Assembly (NCBI GenBank): GCA_945903465.1
Contig: CAMDOF010000006.1
Coordinates: 1 to 64,000, forward strand
Source of the DNA: Opitutus sp. GAS368
GTDB taxonomy: Bacteria > Verrucomicrobiota > Verrucomicrobiia > Opitutales > Opitutaceae
DNA length: 64,000 bases
Reading direction: 5' to 3'
How positions within the stretch are numbered: the stretch's first letter is position 1; each line of letters opens with the position of its first letter. The position numbers and the translations under genes are program-made. This document shows, one piece after another, positions 52,587-61,628 of the stretch. Under the pieces are notes generated by a model. That model saw only the letters and a program-made list of their open reading frames with translations, ran no database searches and was not told the origin of the DNA.

Positions 52587-53702
52587 CTACGGAGCCCGCC
52601 CCGGCCCCCCCGCCCGCCCCCCAGCAGCGGCGCGACTCACACCCGCTAGCCTCGTACTGTAATCACTAATACCCGCCACCAAGGCCGCGGCAAGCTGCTG
52701 GCGATACTCCAGCGTGCCAATCTTCCGAGCTTCCGCCGTACTCGTTAAGAAACCGCACTCAATCAAGACACCGGGGCAATCCAAGCCTCGCAATACCCCC
52801 CAATGCGCGAGCTTTTTTCCACGATCGAACGTTTTCAGATCCAGCACAAAGCGCCGATGCACGGCATGGGCCAACACCGCGCTCCAATGATCGTGTCGAT
52901 TGACCGGCGCCGCAGTCCGCTCCGCGTCATTCGGCTCACGCGGGCTCCATGAATTCGTGGAACGTTGCAGGGGCGGCGCAAAGGTAAAAACTTCGACCCC
53001 GGAAGTTTTGTTGTCACGCGGCAACGCGTTAAAATGAATACTCACGAAGAGATCCGCCCGCGCGGTATTCGAAATAACCGTACGCTGAGTCAACTCAAGA
53101 AAGCTATCGCTCTCCCTCGTAAGAACCACGCTAAACCCCGCACTCTCCAATCCTTTTTTTACCCGCCGGGCCACATCCAGCGCGTAGGTTTTCTCCAGCG
53201 CGCTCGTCCCGTTGTCTTTGCCCCCGTGCCCAGGGTCCAACACCACGACTTTTACCGGCGCCGGCGCCGCCACCCCACGCCCCGGTTGCAACAGCGGCGC
53301 CAAACTCAGATCTGCATCCACGCGGCTGAGATACAACGCCCCAGCCGACTCCACCACGGGATCACCCAAGAACACCCGCAGACCCTCCACAAGCGCCTCA
53401 CGCCCATCTCGCTCCACCACGACGCGCCCTCTCGGACCGGCGAGCGTCGCCTGCTTCCCCCGTTCGCTCAGCGTCAGCGACAGTCCCAGCCGACCGCCGA
53501 AATCGGCCAGTTTCACGTAATCACGCCCGCCGATTTTTTTGAGGGCCAAGGGGACCTCCGGCACGACGGGCGCGGGCGCACCAGGCCGAGAGGGGGCGGC
53601 CCGCGAAGGCTCCTGCGCCGGCAGCTCCGCACTGACGAAAAAAAACAGGCACCTGCAGAACAATAACCCCGCCGCCAAACCCGCGGGCGGCCAAACGTTC
53701 AC
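52587..53702 (-). CDS. N-acetylmuramoyl-L-alanine amidase
   Basis: 371 residues. An N-terminal signal (AAGLLFCRCLFFFVSA) and a Pro-rich linker precede a copper-amine-oxidase-like domain (about 50-140). The Amidase_3 domain carries VVLDPGHGGKDNG, DLFVSIHFNALPRDNK and PGVLIECGFLTSTAEARKIG, with the zinc-binding His and catalytic Glu regions visible. A lengthened loop (about 235-275) has RHDHWSAVLAHAVHRR. It cleaves peptidoglycan stems for cell separation or turnover. It overlaps infC by ATGA (53699-53702). Confidence 0.93.
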   Translation of the reverse strand: MNVWPPAGLAAGLLFCRCLFFFVSAELPAQEPSRAAPSRPGAPAPVVPEVPLALKKIGGRDYVKLADFGGRLGLSLTLSERGKQATLAGPRGRVVVERDGREALVEGLRVFLGDPVVESAGALYLSRVDADLSLAPLLQPGRGVAAPAPVKVVVLDPGHGGKDNGTSALEKTYALDVARRVKKGLESAGFSVVLTRESDSFLELTQRTVISNTARADLFVSIHFNALPRDNKTSGVEVFTFAPPLQRSTNSWSPREPNDAERTAAPVNRHDHWSAVLAHAVHRRFVLDLKTFDRGKKLAHWGVLRGLDCPGVLIECGFLTSTAEARKIGTLEYRQQLAAALVAGISDYSTRLAGVSRAAAGGRAGGPGRAP

Positions 53703-54397
53703 TTCGAATCGGAATCTGCGGCCGAATCATCCTCGCTGTCGCCATTGCCCTGCTGACTTGGATCGTTGGGATCGTGCTCAGCGCGATTCTCATCGGGCTG
53801 ATGGAACTTCGGTTTGCGCTTATTCACTGGCAACGGCGTGAGCATCACGTGGATATTCCGGCCGATTAACTTGGGCTCGGCATCCGGGTGCCCCATCCCG
53901 AGCAGATCCGCCACGGCGCGCTTCATCACATTAAAGCCCAACTCGGTGTGCGCCATTTCGCGTCCGCGAAACTTGAGACGCATCTTCACCTTATTCCCGT
54001 GATCGAGAAACTGCTCGGCGTGCCGCAACTTGGTCTCGAAATCATGCTGCTCAATGCGCGCGGTAAACTCGATTTCCTTGATCTTGCTCGCCGTCGATTT
54101 CGCGTTCGAGTGCTTCTTCTGCTCCTCGTAAACATACTTGCCGAAATCCATGATGCGGCAGACGGGCGGGGTCGCATTCGGCGCCACCTCGACCAAGTCC
54201 AAGCCATTCTCCAGTGCAAGATTCACGGCCTTCGCCGTATCCAAAATCCCCAGTTGCTTGCCCTCTGGAGAAATTACCCGAACTGTCGGGGTCTTGATGC
54301 GATGATTGCGGCGAATGGCCGCGAACGGGTCGACATTGCGACGTTGATAGGAGCCTGGGCGGCTGGCGCCAGCGGAAGGGAACGAAGTGGCCATCAA
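53699..54397 (-). CDS. infC: translation initiation factor IF-3, C-terminally extended
   Basis: About 232 residues. The N-domain has NHRIKTPTVRVISPEGKQLGILDT and the linker KSTASKIKEIEFTARIEQHDFETKL leads to the C-domain (GNKVKMRLKFRGREMAHTELG). The last 40 residues (KFHQPDENRAEHDPNDPSQQGNGDSEDDSAADSDSK) are an acidic tail beyond the usual end. Normally rpmI and rplT follow infC; here a peptidoglycan amidase follows with a 4-base overlap. Confidence 0.96.
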   Translation of the reverse strand: MMATSFPSAGASRPGSYQRRNVDPFAAIRRNHRIKTPTVRVISPEGKQLGILDTAKAVNLALENGLDLVEVAPNATPPVCRIMDFGKYVYEEQKKHSNAKSTASKIKEIEFTARIEQHDFETKLRHAEQFLDHGNKVKMRLKFRGREMAHTELGFNVMKRAVADLLGMGHPDAEPKLIGRNIHVMLTPLPVNKRKPKFHQPDENRAEHDPNDPSQQGNGDSEDDSAADSDSK

Positions 54398-54659
54398 TAA
54401 GAGTTATGACGAAGGACTAAAAAGCTTGTTTGTGAGCAAAAAACCGACGGGGGCAAGGGTTATTTCAGCCGTCGTAATTTCAGACCACGGCGGATTTTTT
54501 TCCTCGGCACCTGAAGCGCGAAAGGGTGGAACGTGCGCTCCGCGCTCGGTTAGTTTTATGCCGACAGCAGAAAGCGCCCGGAGCGCACGATCCACTTTCT
54601 GAGCCGGTCTTTGCAAAAGTCCGCCGTGAATTCCAGACGTCGGGCCGCCGCTCCGTCCG

Positions 54660-55118
54660 CTAAATGCTAAAACTCTCCCCGCAAGAACAACTCGCCTTCG
54701 CGTTCGGATTTGAAAATTTGAAACCACCCGCCACGAGTGCGTGCGAGTAATCAACGTGCGTGCCCTTCAGATAAAGCGCGCTCTTGCTGTCGACCACCAC
54801 GGCCACGCCGCCCGTCCGCACCAGAATGTCCCCGCGCTTCGGAAGCGCCACAAATTTCATCTTGTAACTGAGCCCATTGCACCCCCCTCCACTGATCGCG
54901 ACACGCAGAAAGTCGCCCTGCTTTTCACGAGCCACCAGGCTCGCCACCTTCCGCCCCGCCGACTCAGTGAATAGCACCAGCCGCTCGTTGCCTTCGCGCA
55001 CACCCTCCACTCCCGCTACGGGGCTTGGCGCAGCCGAAAGCACCGACGAGGGCGCACCCGCTGGCGCCTGAGCAATATCAGAGAGAGCAGAATCCATTAA
55101 CTCCACCAAAGCGGACAT
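54660..55118 (-). CDS. iron-sulfur assembly protein, IscA/ErpA (HesB) type
   Basis: The last 105 residues are the A-type carrier fold: LVLFTESAGRKVASLVAREK, LRVAISGGGCNGLSYKMKF, GTHVDYSHALVAGGFKFSNPNAKASCSCGESF, with three cluster-binding Cys. I chose the ATG at 55116-55118 (MSALVELMDSAL...); the ATG at 55097 with a GGTGGAG three bases upstream is an alternative. Either way there is a 40-50 residue Ala/Pro/Ser-rich N-terminal addition. The 5' part of the longer frame to 55448 is not conserved-looking and overlaps the next gene divergently. Confidence 0.88.
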   Translation of the reverse strand: MSALVELMDSALSDIAQAPAGAPSSVLSAAPSPVAGVEGVREGNERLVLFTESAGRKVASLVAREKQGDFLRVAISGGGCNGLSYKMKFVALPKRGDILVRTGGVAVVVDSKSALYLKGTHVDYSHALVAGGFKFSNPNAKASCSCGESFSI

Positions 55119-55398
55119 TTCCGCAGGCGCAACCCTTTCGCACAACGCGTTCAGCCTCTCGCCCTTTCTCACCACCCGCCGCAGCCGCCCGGCCGCCCCC
55201 CCGCCGTCGGGCGCACCTGCCGTCGCGCACACCTGACATTGCGCGGTGGGGGCAGCCCAAATGCTGCGCGCTGGGGACGTCGCGCGCACCTGCCGTCGCG
55301 CGCACCTGCCACTGGTCCTCGCGGCCACGCGGATTTTTTTACGGGTTCGGGAATCCAAGATTGATCGCCGCTCTGACCTTGCAGCGCGCCGCGCTATC

Positions 55399-56442
55399 GT
55401 GCTTAACCGAACCGTGCGTTTCACCCCTAATCTCCTCCTCATTCTCACGCTAGCGATCTCCGCGCCCTGGGCGCGCGCTCACGAGGCGGCCGCCGACATG
55501 GTCGCCGCCGCCAATCAACTGCTCGCTACGCTCACCGCCGAACAGAGAAAAGAGGCGATCTACCCGCTCACCGACGCCGAACGCGAAAACTGGAATTTCG
55601 TGCCGATCGAGCGCCATGGTCTGCCCCTGAAAAAAATGTCCACGGAACAAGCCGCCCTCGGCTTCGCCTTACTCCGGACCGGCCTCAGTCCGAGCGGCGT
55701 CGCCAAAGCCAGCGCGATCATGCAACTCGAGATACTTCTGAAGGAACTCGAAAACGATAAGCCTGCCGGTCGGCGAAACCCGACGATGTATTTCATCACC
55801 ATTTTCGGAGAGCCGGCTGGTAACAAATCGTGGGGCTGGCGCTTTGAGGGGCATCATATGTCTTTCAACTTCACGGTCGTTGACGGCAAACATGTATTTT
55901 TTGCGCCCGCCTTTATGGGCACCAACCCAGCTGAAGTGAGGCAAGGACCACGCAAGGGGGAACGCGTCCTCGGCGAGGAAGAAGACCTCGGCCTCGCCCT
56001 GATTAACTCCTTGGATGCGGCCCAGAAAAAAATCGCCATTTTTGCAGAGAAAGCCCTCACCGAAATCGTCACGAAGAACGACAAGCGCGTGAGCCCACTT
56101 TCACCCGTCGGTATCGCGGCCACTCAGCTCAACCCAGCCCAGCGCGAGAAACTCATCGCCCTCGTAAAGCTCTACCTCGGCCGCGCTCGCCCTGAGCTCG
56201 CCGCCGACGCCTTCGCCGCCGCCACGGCCACGGGTCTCGAAAAAATCACGTTTGCTTGGGCCGGTGGTCTCGATCGCAGCCAGCAGACTTACTACCGGCT
56301 ACAAGGCCCCACCTTCCTCATCGAATTCGATAACTCCCAAGGTAACGGCAACCATGTACACTCGACGGTGCGCGATTTCAAAGGTGATTTCGGTCACGAT
56401 CTGCTCGCGCGCCATTACGCCGAGCAACACGGTAAAAAATAA
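55399..56442 (+). CDS. DUF3500 secreted protein
   Basis: No ATG fits the N-terminus. A GTG at 55399 or 55414 gives a good signal peptide (VRFTPNLLLILTLAISAPWARAH). The mature protein has LLATLTAEQRKEAIYPLTDAERENWNFVPIERHGLPLKKM, YFITIFGEPAGNKSWGWRFEGHHMSFNFTVVDG and FAWAGGLDRSQQTYYRLQGPTFLIEFDNSQGNGNHVHS-type sequence, which is the DUF3500 signature. About 347 residues. The activity is unknown; several conserved His (GHHMS, NHVHS) suggest a metal site. It is transcribed divergently from the IscA-type gene. Confidence 0.85.
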   Translation: MLNRTVRFTPNLLLILTLAISAPWARAHEAAADMVAAANQLLATLTAEQRKEAIYPLTDAERENWNFVPIERHGLPLKKMSTEQAALGFALLRTGLSPSGVAKASAIMQLEILLKELENDKPAGRRNPTMYFITIFGEPAGNKSWGWRFEGHHMSFNFTVVDGKHVFFAPAFMGTNPAEVRQGPRKGERVLGEEEDLGLALINSLDAAQKKIAIFAEKALTEIVTKNDKRVSPLSPVGIAATQLNPAQREKLIALVKLYLGRARPELAADAFAAATATGLEKITFAWAGGLDRSQQTYYRLQGPTFLIEFDNSQGNGNHVHSTVRDFKGDFGHDLLARHYAEQHGKK

Positions 56443-57053
56443 CGCCGCAACCCGGCTCCGATCACCGTCGACTGGCAGGAGCCCGAACAAAGTCGCCCGC
56501 TCCCTGCCACCGGCGACCGCCGCTGGGCGGGTGATTAAAAAATGTTAGAGAGGGGGGGGACGGCTGAATTGCCACGCGCTCTTTCCCGCAGCAGAAACGC
56601 GGTGCCCAAAAAGGCAGGCGCCAGCAAACGGGTCGGGAGTGACCACGGCGGATCTACATACCGTCGGGTGATTAAGGCTCCCCGAGCCTGAAAACACGCC
56701 TGCTCCCGTAGCGTCAAACCGATCTCTTGCCCGGATCGTTCTCTTAGTTTCAAGCCTGAGACGCCATCAACCCCGGAAAACTATTTCGCTCGGTGCGCAC
56801 TCGCCAACGCGCCCAGCCGAAACGTACTCGGCGAGCGCAAAAATTCACCCATCAGCTTGGGTATGATCGAACGGTCGCGGCGCTCCGTTCCCTCAATATA
56901 GCCATTTTTTAGAGACTCAGGCTTTAATTGGCCAGGTGCTCCGAGCACCAGCGAGCGGACGGATTACCGCTCGCGGCTGCGGAAAAATTCCCCCTTCAAG
57001 TCACACTCAGACTACACGATCTACCCCACGCCTTTCACCAAAGAAGGCATGCT
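56443..57053. other. gene-poor region with one short coding-like frame
   Basis: No complete gene is seen. On the minus strand 56781-56948 (GTG start) reads QLKPESLKNGYIEGTERRDR then SIIPKLMGEFLRSPSTFRLG and stops; its composition looks coding-like but I do not recognise it, and no ATG or ribosome binding site supports it. The octamer AGCCTGAG occurs on the plus strand near 56753 and inverted near 56919. The region may hold remnants of a lost gene between two convergent transcripts. Confidence 0.35.
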
Positions 57054-60000
57054 TCAGGGAATTTTCAGCCGCTGCCCCGGTCGGAGGACATTCTCACCTT
57101 TCAGGAGTTCTCGGTTCGCATCGTAAATCTCCTGCCACCGGTTGCTCGTCCCATAGTAGCGCATGCTGATCCGCGTAAGTGAATCGCCTTCCGTCACCGC
57201 GTGAATGCGGGGAGCCACGGTCGGCACGACCGCCGCCCCCGCTGCCGTGGGCACGGGCGGCAAGGGCGCCGCAGTGGGTGTCCCGCCGTTCATCATCCGC
57301 GCTGCGGATGCAATCTGATCAAGCGTCCCCTGAGCTTGGCGCAACCGAGCGCCCATCGCGCTATTTTCCTGCTGCAGTTGCGCCACGCGGGTGGTGCGAT
57401 CCCGATCGAGTGCCTGCACCGTCTCATTCAAACGGGTAATTTCCACCCGCGACGCGGCCAAATCCCGTTGCGCCAAGGACAATTGCTCCGCAGCAGCGCT
57501 CAGATCCGCCATTTTTTGTTCAGCCTGTTGCCGGGCGGTCTCGCTTTGAGCCAAGCGGCTCTGATCGAGACGCAACGCCACCAACTCCTTCTGCAATTCC
57601 TTCCACTCGCCCGAAAGTTTTTCCTGAGCAACTGTCAACTCCGCCACGGTCGCACCCGCAGCTTCCGCCGTCTTCTGGGCCTGGAGCAGCCGCTGCTGCG
57701 AATCCGCCGTCTCCACTCGGACCGCGCTCGCGGCCTCTTCCGCCGATTTCAGGGTTTGCGCCAGACGCCGCTGCAAATCCGCCGTCTCCACACGGAGCGC
57801 GGTCACCGTTTCCTCCGCCGCCAGCGTCCGCGCTTGGTCGGCTCGCAGTGCGATCACCTGCTCCCCGACGGCCTTCAGCTGGTTCTGCTGTTTCTCATTA
57901 TTCACCCCCAGCTCATTGATCAAAGCGATCTGGGCTTCGGTGGCCTTGCCACCAGCCGAGAGCCTGAGCTTCATCTCTTCCAGCTCGGTAGTCACGCCCG
58001 CAGAAAACTGCCGAGCGTCCGCCAGTTGCCGCTCCGCCGTGCTTTTTTCTCCCGCCAATTTCTGATTCAGGCCCGTCAACTCAGCCACGGTCCCGCTGAA
58101 CTGATCGGCCGCTTTTTGCGACTGGCTCAGCTGTGATTTGATCTCGGTCATTTCGGCAAAACGTGCCTCCGCCATCGCCGCGACCGCTTTGAGGCGCTCG
58201 CGCTCGGCCCGCTGATCAGCGACCTGCGCATTCAACTCCTGCACCTGTTGCTGCCACCTCTGCTGCTCACCGGCTGCGGCGGTAATCACGTTGGCTTGGT
58301 CTCGGCCCGCTTGGCGGCTCTCGCGCAGCTGCGATTGCACCGACCCCAGCTCGGCTTGGGCGCGGTCAGCGCGCTCTCTCAACTCACCCAGCTCTTTCAC
58401 CAAGGCCGACTTTTCCACGGTATTTTTATCGTTAAAATCCGTCAACGCCGCGACACTCATGCCCTGCTGGACGGCCGCTTTCTCAGCATCGGCTACCTTG
58501 GCCGACCATCCGGCATTTTCCACACGAGCCCTGGCTAACTCCTCTCGGGTCCCATCGACGAGGGCCTGCAATGGTGCCATCTGGCGCTCGGTGGCCGATA
58601 GGCGGTTGAACATGTCCTCGACCTGACCACGCAAGTTATCGCGTTCCTGCGCCAGTCCCTTGCCGACCGATTTTGACGTATCCAATTCACGGTTACGCAA
58701 CTCTAATTCAGCCGCGAGCCGCGCCTGCTCGGTGCGAATCTTCTCCAACTCAGCCTGGGCGGATTGCCAACGGCCATTCCCCTGGTCAAGCTCGGCCTTG
58801 AGCGCGGATTCCTCCGAGCTCCGCGCTTGTAAAAAGGATCGATTCGCCTCGATCAAAGATCGATTGGTTTCCCGCGCACTCTGGAGGGAGGTCGCCACTG
58901 TCGCCATTTCTCGCGCGGCATTTTTCCGATCATCATCCAGCAAGGTTTCGAGCGAACGCACTTGATTCTGGAGCGTTGCCATCTCCAGACGCACGCCATC
59001 AGTCGGGCCCGCCTTGACCGCCGCCAACTGAGCGGCAAGCGCGGCCGCCGCGCTTTGCTTGGAGACCTCGAGATCTTTTTGGAGACTGTCCCCCTGCGCA
59101 CTCAGCTCCGCGATCGTCTTGCTCGCCGCTTCCAGCTGAGCACTCAATTTCTCGACTGTGCCGCGCTCCGTGCCATACGCCTCCTGCGAAGACACCAAGC
59201 GATCGCGCTCCCCTGTGATGGCCGCAAGGCGCAAGGAAACTTCGGCGAGTTGCGCCGCCGCCAGACTGCCCTCGGTCACCTGTTTTTTCGCTGCGACCAA
59301 CTCCGCTTGCAGCGCGGCGTGCTTGCTCGCGAGGTCCGCCTCGGCCAGCCCAGCTTCCTTCAAGCGATCACGCTCCGACGACGACTCCGCAAGTTGGCGC
59401 GTCGCTTCCACCAGTCGCTTCGTCAATAATTCCTGCGCGACATTTGCGGTTGTCGCCGCCACCTGTTGCTTCTCCAACGCTTCGTTTTTCAACGCTAAGT
59501 CAGCGGCCACCCGATCACGATCTTCACGCGCCAAGAGCCCCCGCTCGTCGGCCTTCCGCAGGGCTTCGCGTGCACCGGCCAAAGCCTCACCCGCCCGCGC
59601 GTTTTCCGCCGCAGAGAGCGCCGCTTGGGCCAGTTGGGTACGTACGCCCGCCAGCGCGAGGCGACCCGCCTCCTCCGTCGCCTGCGCCTGGGCCAGCATG
59701 CGCTTGAGCTCAGTCACCTGAGCGGCCTCTTCTCGCGCCACCGCGTTCGCGGCTTCCAAGGTCTTTAACGTTTCCGCGTGGCGCGTTTTCTCTGCCGCCG
59801 CCGCCGCGGTCGTCTGGCGCACCTCTTCCAACTGAGTATTCAGCGCGGCCGCGGCCTGCTGGGCCGTTGCTGTCGCCGTCATCGCCTCCGTCAACTGGGC
59901 GCGCATGGGTGCCAGTTGCTCTGGCGTCGCGGGCCCGGACGTCTTCGCCTCCACCTCAACCACGCGCCGCTCGAGAACCCCTTTGGCCAACGCCAAGGCC

Positions 60001-61628
60001 TCGCGCTGTTGCTCGGTGGTCGCGAGCGCCTGCTCCGCCTTCGCCACCCGTTCCTGCCACACCGGCAACTCTCGCGCCACCGCGTTCAGATGCGGCAATT
60101 TCTCGTTCTCCGCACGTAACCGCGTGATCTCGGCCTGCGCGCCCGCCCACTGGACCGCGGTCGCGCCCGCGGGAGGAGCACTGGCCGGCGCCTCCTGCAG
60201 GCGACGATTCTCGCCCAACAGTTTTTCGTTAGCCAAACGTAATTGATCGAGCTCCCGCGCGCGCGCCAACGCTTGGGGCGTTTTTTCCGGGTCTATGACA
60301 GGGGCATTCCGACTCGGCGAAGATCCACTCGCGGCAGCTGCTAAAGCCACTCGCAATTGCCGGCCGTATTGGGCCAACTCCACGGTCGATCGCTTCACCT
60401 CTTCGTTAAGGCGGGCGTTGTCGCTCATCAACTTCTCCACGATGCCGGGGTTATCAACCACCCCTGGCCGCGCAGCATCCGTGCCGCCCGTCGCGACCCT
60501 GGGGGCATCGACGACCCGCTTCGTTCCGGGAGCGGGCGCGGCCGTGACCAGCGCCGGCTCAGCTTGAGCCAACGACACCGGTATCGGGAGCGCCGGCTGC
60601 CCGGCCAACGGCGTTGCGGGGGGAGTAGCCGAGAGGCTCGGCAAAGCCTCTTGAGTGGCATCAACCGCCACCGCTCGACCGCCAGAGGAAACGCCCGCGA
60701 GCGCAGTGCTCGCGCCGGGCTCTCGCAGGCCCAGTTGAACGCGCAGTCTAACCATCCGGGATTGGGCCTCAGCGAGTTGGGCTGGTGAGATTTGCCGCGC
60801 CAGGATGTCCCGCCCAGTAACCTTCGCGCCGTTTTCAACCGATAAGGCCAACCACGTGTAGGCATCAATGAGGTCAGCTGGCCCCGCCCGGCCTTCCGCT
60901 AGCAAAATACCGAGATTATTCTGGGCTGGAGCGAAATTTTGCAGCGCCGCCGCGCGGTAAAAATCGAGCGCCGCCTTCGTATCCGGCGCGCCCCCTCGGC
61001 CCTCCTCGAGCATAATCGCCAGATTGTACTGACTCCTTGGATACTTAAGTTCTGCCGCGGCCCGATACCAGCGCTGGGCGGCGACCTCATCTTTCCCGAC
61101 GCCGCGCCCCAATTCATAGGCCAGCGCGAGATTATACTGGGCCTCCGGCACGCCGCGCTCCGCCGACTGTCGAAACCATAAAGCCGCCTCAAAATAATCC
61201 TGCTTCACCCCCAACCCATTGGCGAACATGTTGCCGACGTTAAATTGCGCGGGCGCAAATCCTTGCTCGGCCGCCTTTAAATAATAACTGAAGGCGGTCG
61301 CCGCGTCTGGCGCTACCCCGCGGCCCAATTCATACATCATGCCCAAGTTAAACTGCGCGGAGGCGGACCCTCGGTCGGCCGCCTGTCGATAGAGGCGCAG
61401 CGCCTCCGCCATATCCTGCGGCACACCCTTGCCCTGGGCGTAAGCGTTCGCCAAGGCGTTGACCGCATCGGGATCGCCCTGCCCCGCCCGCGCCAAAAGT
61501 GGACCGATTTCAGCTTGAGCCTGCAAACGGCCACCCGCCGCCCCAGCCATCATCAAAGCCGCCGCCAATCGGACGCAGTGATGAGGAGAAAGCGGTAACG
61601 GAGGAAAAATCCTAACGAGAGAACACAC
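57054..61628 (-). CDS. giant Sel1-repeat / coiled-coil / LysM envelope protein
   Basis: 1524 residues with a signal peptide (cleavage near RLQAQ). About seven Sel1-type repeats occupy 50-290 (for example ADRGSASAQFNLGMMYELGRGV and AERGVPEAQYNLALAYELGRGV). A Pro/Ala linker leads to about 1000 residues of almost continuous coiled coil (about 400-1430), rich in Ala, Glu, Gln and Leu and lacking Cys. The C-terminal LysM domain (about 1475-1523) reads EGDSLTRISMRYYGTSNRWQEIYDANRELL and should bind peptidoglycan. It therefore looks like a fibre anchored to the wall. It overlaps the preceding gene by 17 bases. Confidence 0.85.
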   Translation of the reverse strand: MCSLVRIFPPLPLSPHHCVRLAAALMMAGAAGGRLQAQAEIGPLLARAGQGDPDAVNALANAYAQGKGVPQDMAEALRLYRQAADRGSASAQFNLGMMYELGRGVAPDAATAFSYYLKAAEQGFAPAQFNVGNMFANGLGVKQDYFEAALWFRQSAERGVPEAQYNLALAYELGRGVGKDEVAAQRWYRAAAELKYPRSQYNLAIMLEEGRGGAPDTKAALDFYRAAALQNFAPAQNNLGILLAEGRAGPADLIDAYTWLALSVENGAKVTGRDILARQISPAQLAEAQSRMVRLRVQLGLREPGASTALAGVSSGGRAVAVDATQEALPSLSATPPATPLAGQPALPIPVSLAQAEPALVTAAPAPGTKRVVDAPRVATGGTDAARPGVVDNPGIVEKLMSDNARLNEEVKRSTVELAQYGRQLRVALAAAASGSSPSRNAPVIDPEKTPQALARARELDQLRLANEKLLGENRRLQEAPASAPPAGATAVQWAGAQAEITRLRAENEKLPHLNAVARELPVWQERVAKAEQALATTEQQREALALAKGVLERRVVEVEAKTSGPATPEQLAPMRAQLTEAMTATATAQQAAAALNTQLEEVRQTTAAAAAEKTRHAETLKTLEAANAVAREEAAQVTELKRMLAQAQATEEAGRLALAGVRTQLAQAALSAAENARAGEALAGAREALRKADERGLLAREDRDRVAADLALKNEALEKQQVAATTANVAQELLTKRLVEATRQLAESSSERDRLKEAGLAEADLASKHAALQAELVAAKKQVTEGSLAAAQLAEVSLRLAAITGERDRLVSSQEAYGTERGTVEKLSAQLEAASKTIAELSAQGDSLQKDLEVSKQSAAAALAAQLAAVKAGPTDGVRLEMATLQNQVRSLETLLDDDRKNAAREMATVATSLQSARETNRSLIEANRSFLQARSSEESALKAELDQGNGRWQSAQAELEKIRTEQARLAAELELRNRELDTSKSVGKGLAQERDNLRGQVEDMFNRLSATERQMAPLQALVDGTREELARARVENAGWSAKVADAEKAAVQQGMSVAALTDFNDKNTVEKSALVKELGELRERADRAQAELGSVQSQLRESRQAGRDQANVITAAAGEQQRWQQQVQELNAQVADQRAERERLKAVAAMAEARFAEMTEIKSQLSQSQKAADQFSGTVAELTGLNQKLAGEKSTAERQLADARQFSAGVTTELEEMKLRLSAGGKATEAQIALINELGVNNEKQQNQLKAVGEQVIALRADQARTLAAEETVTALRVETADLQRRLAQTLKSAEEAASAVRVETADSQQRLLQAQKTAEAAGATVAELTVAQEKLSGEWKELQKELVALRLDQSRLAQSETARQQAEQKMADLSAAAEQLSLAQRDLAASRVEITRLNETVQALDRDRTTRVAQLQQENSAMGARLRQAQGTLDQIASAARMMNGGTPTAAPLPPVPTAAGAAVVPTVAPRIHAVTEGDSLTRISMRYYGTSNRWQEIYDANRELLKGENVLRPGQRLKIP

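Noticed and set aside
54404-54754. 116-residue minus-strand frame between infC and the IscA-type gene
   Set aside because: It overlaps the end of the well-supported IscA-type gene in another frame, and its translation has no recognisable domain.
55119-55448. Arg-rich N-terminal extension of the IscA-type protein
   Set aside because: It overlaps the divergent DUF3500 signal-peptide region and has the composition of antisense coding DNA.
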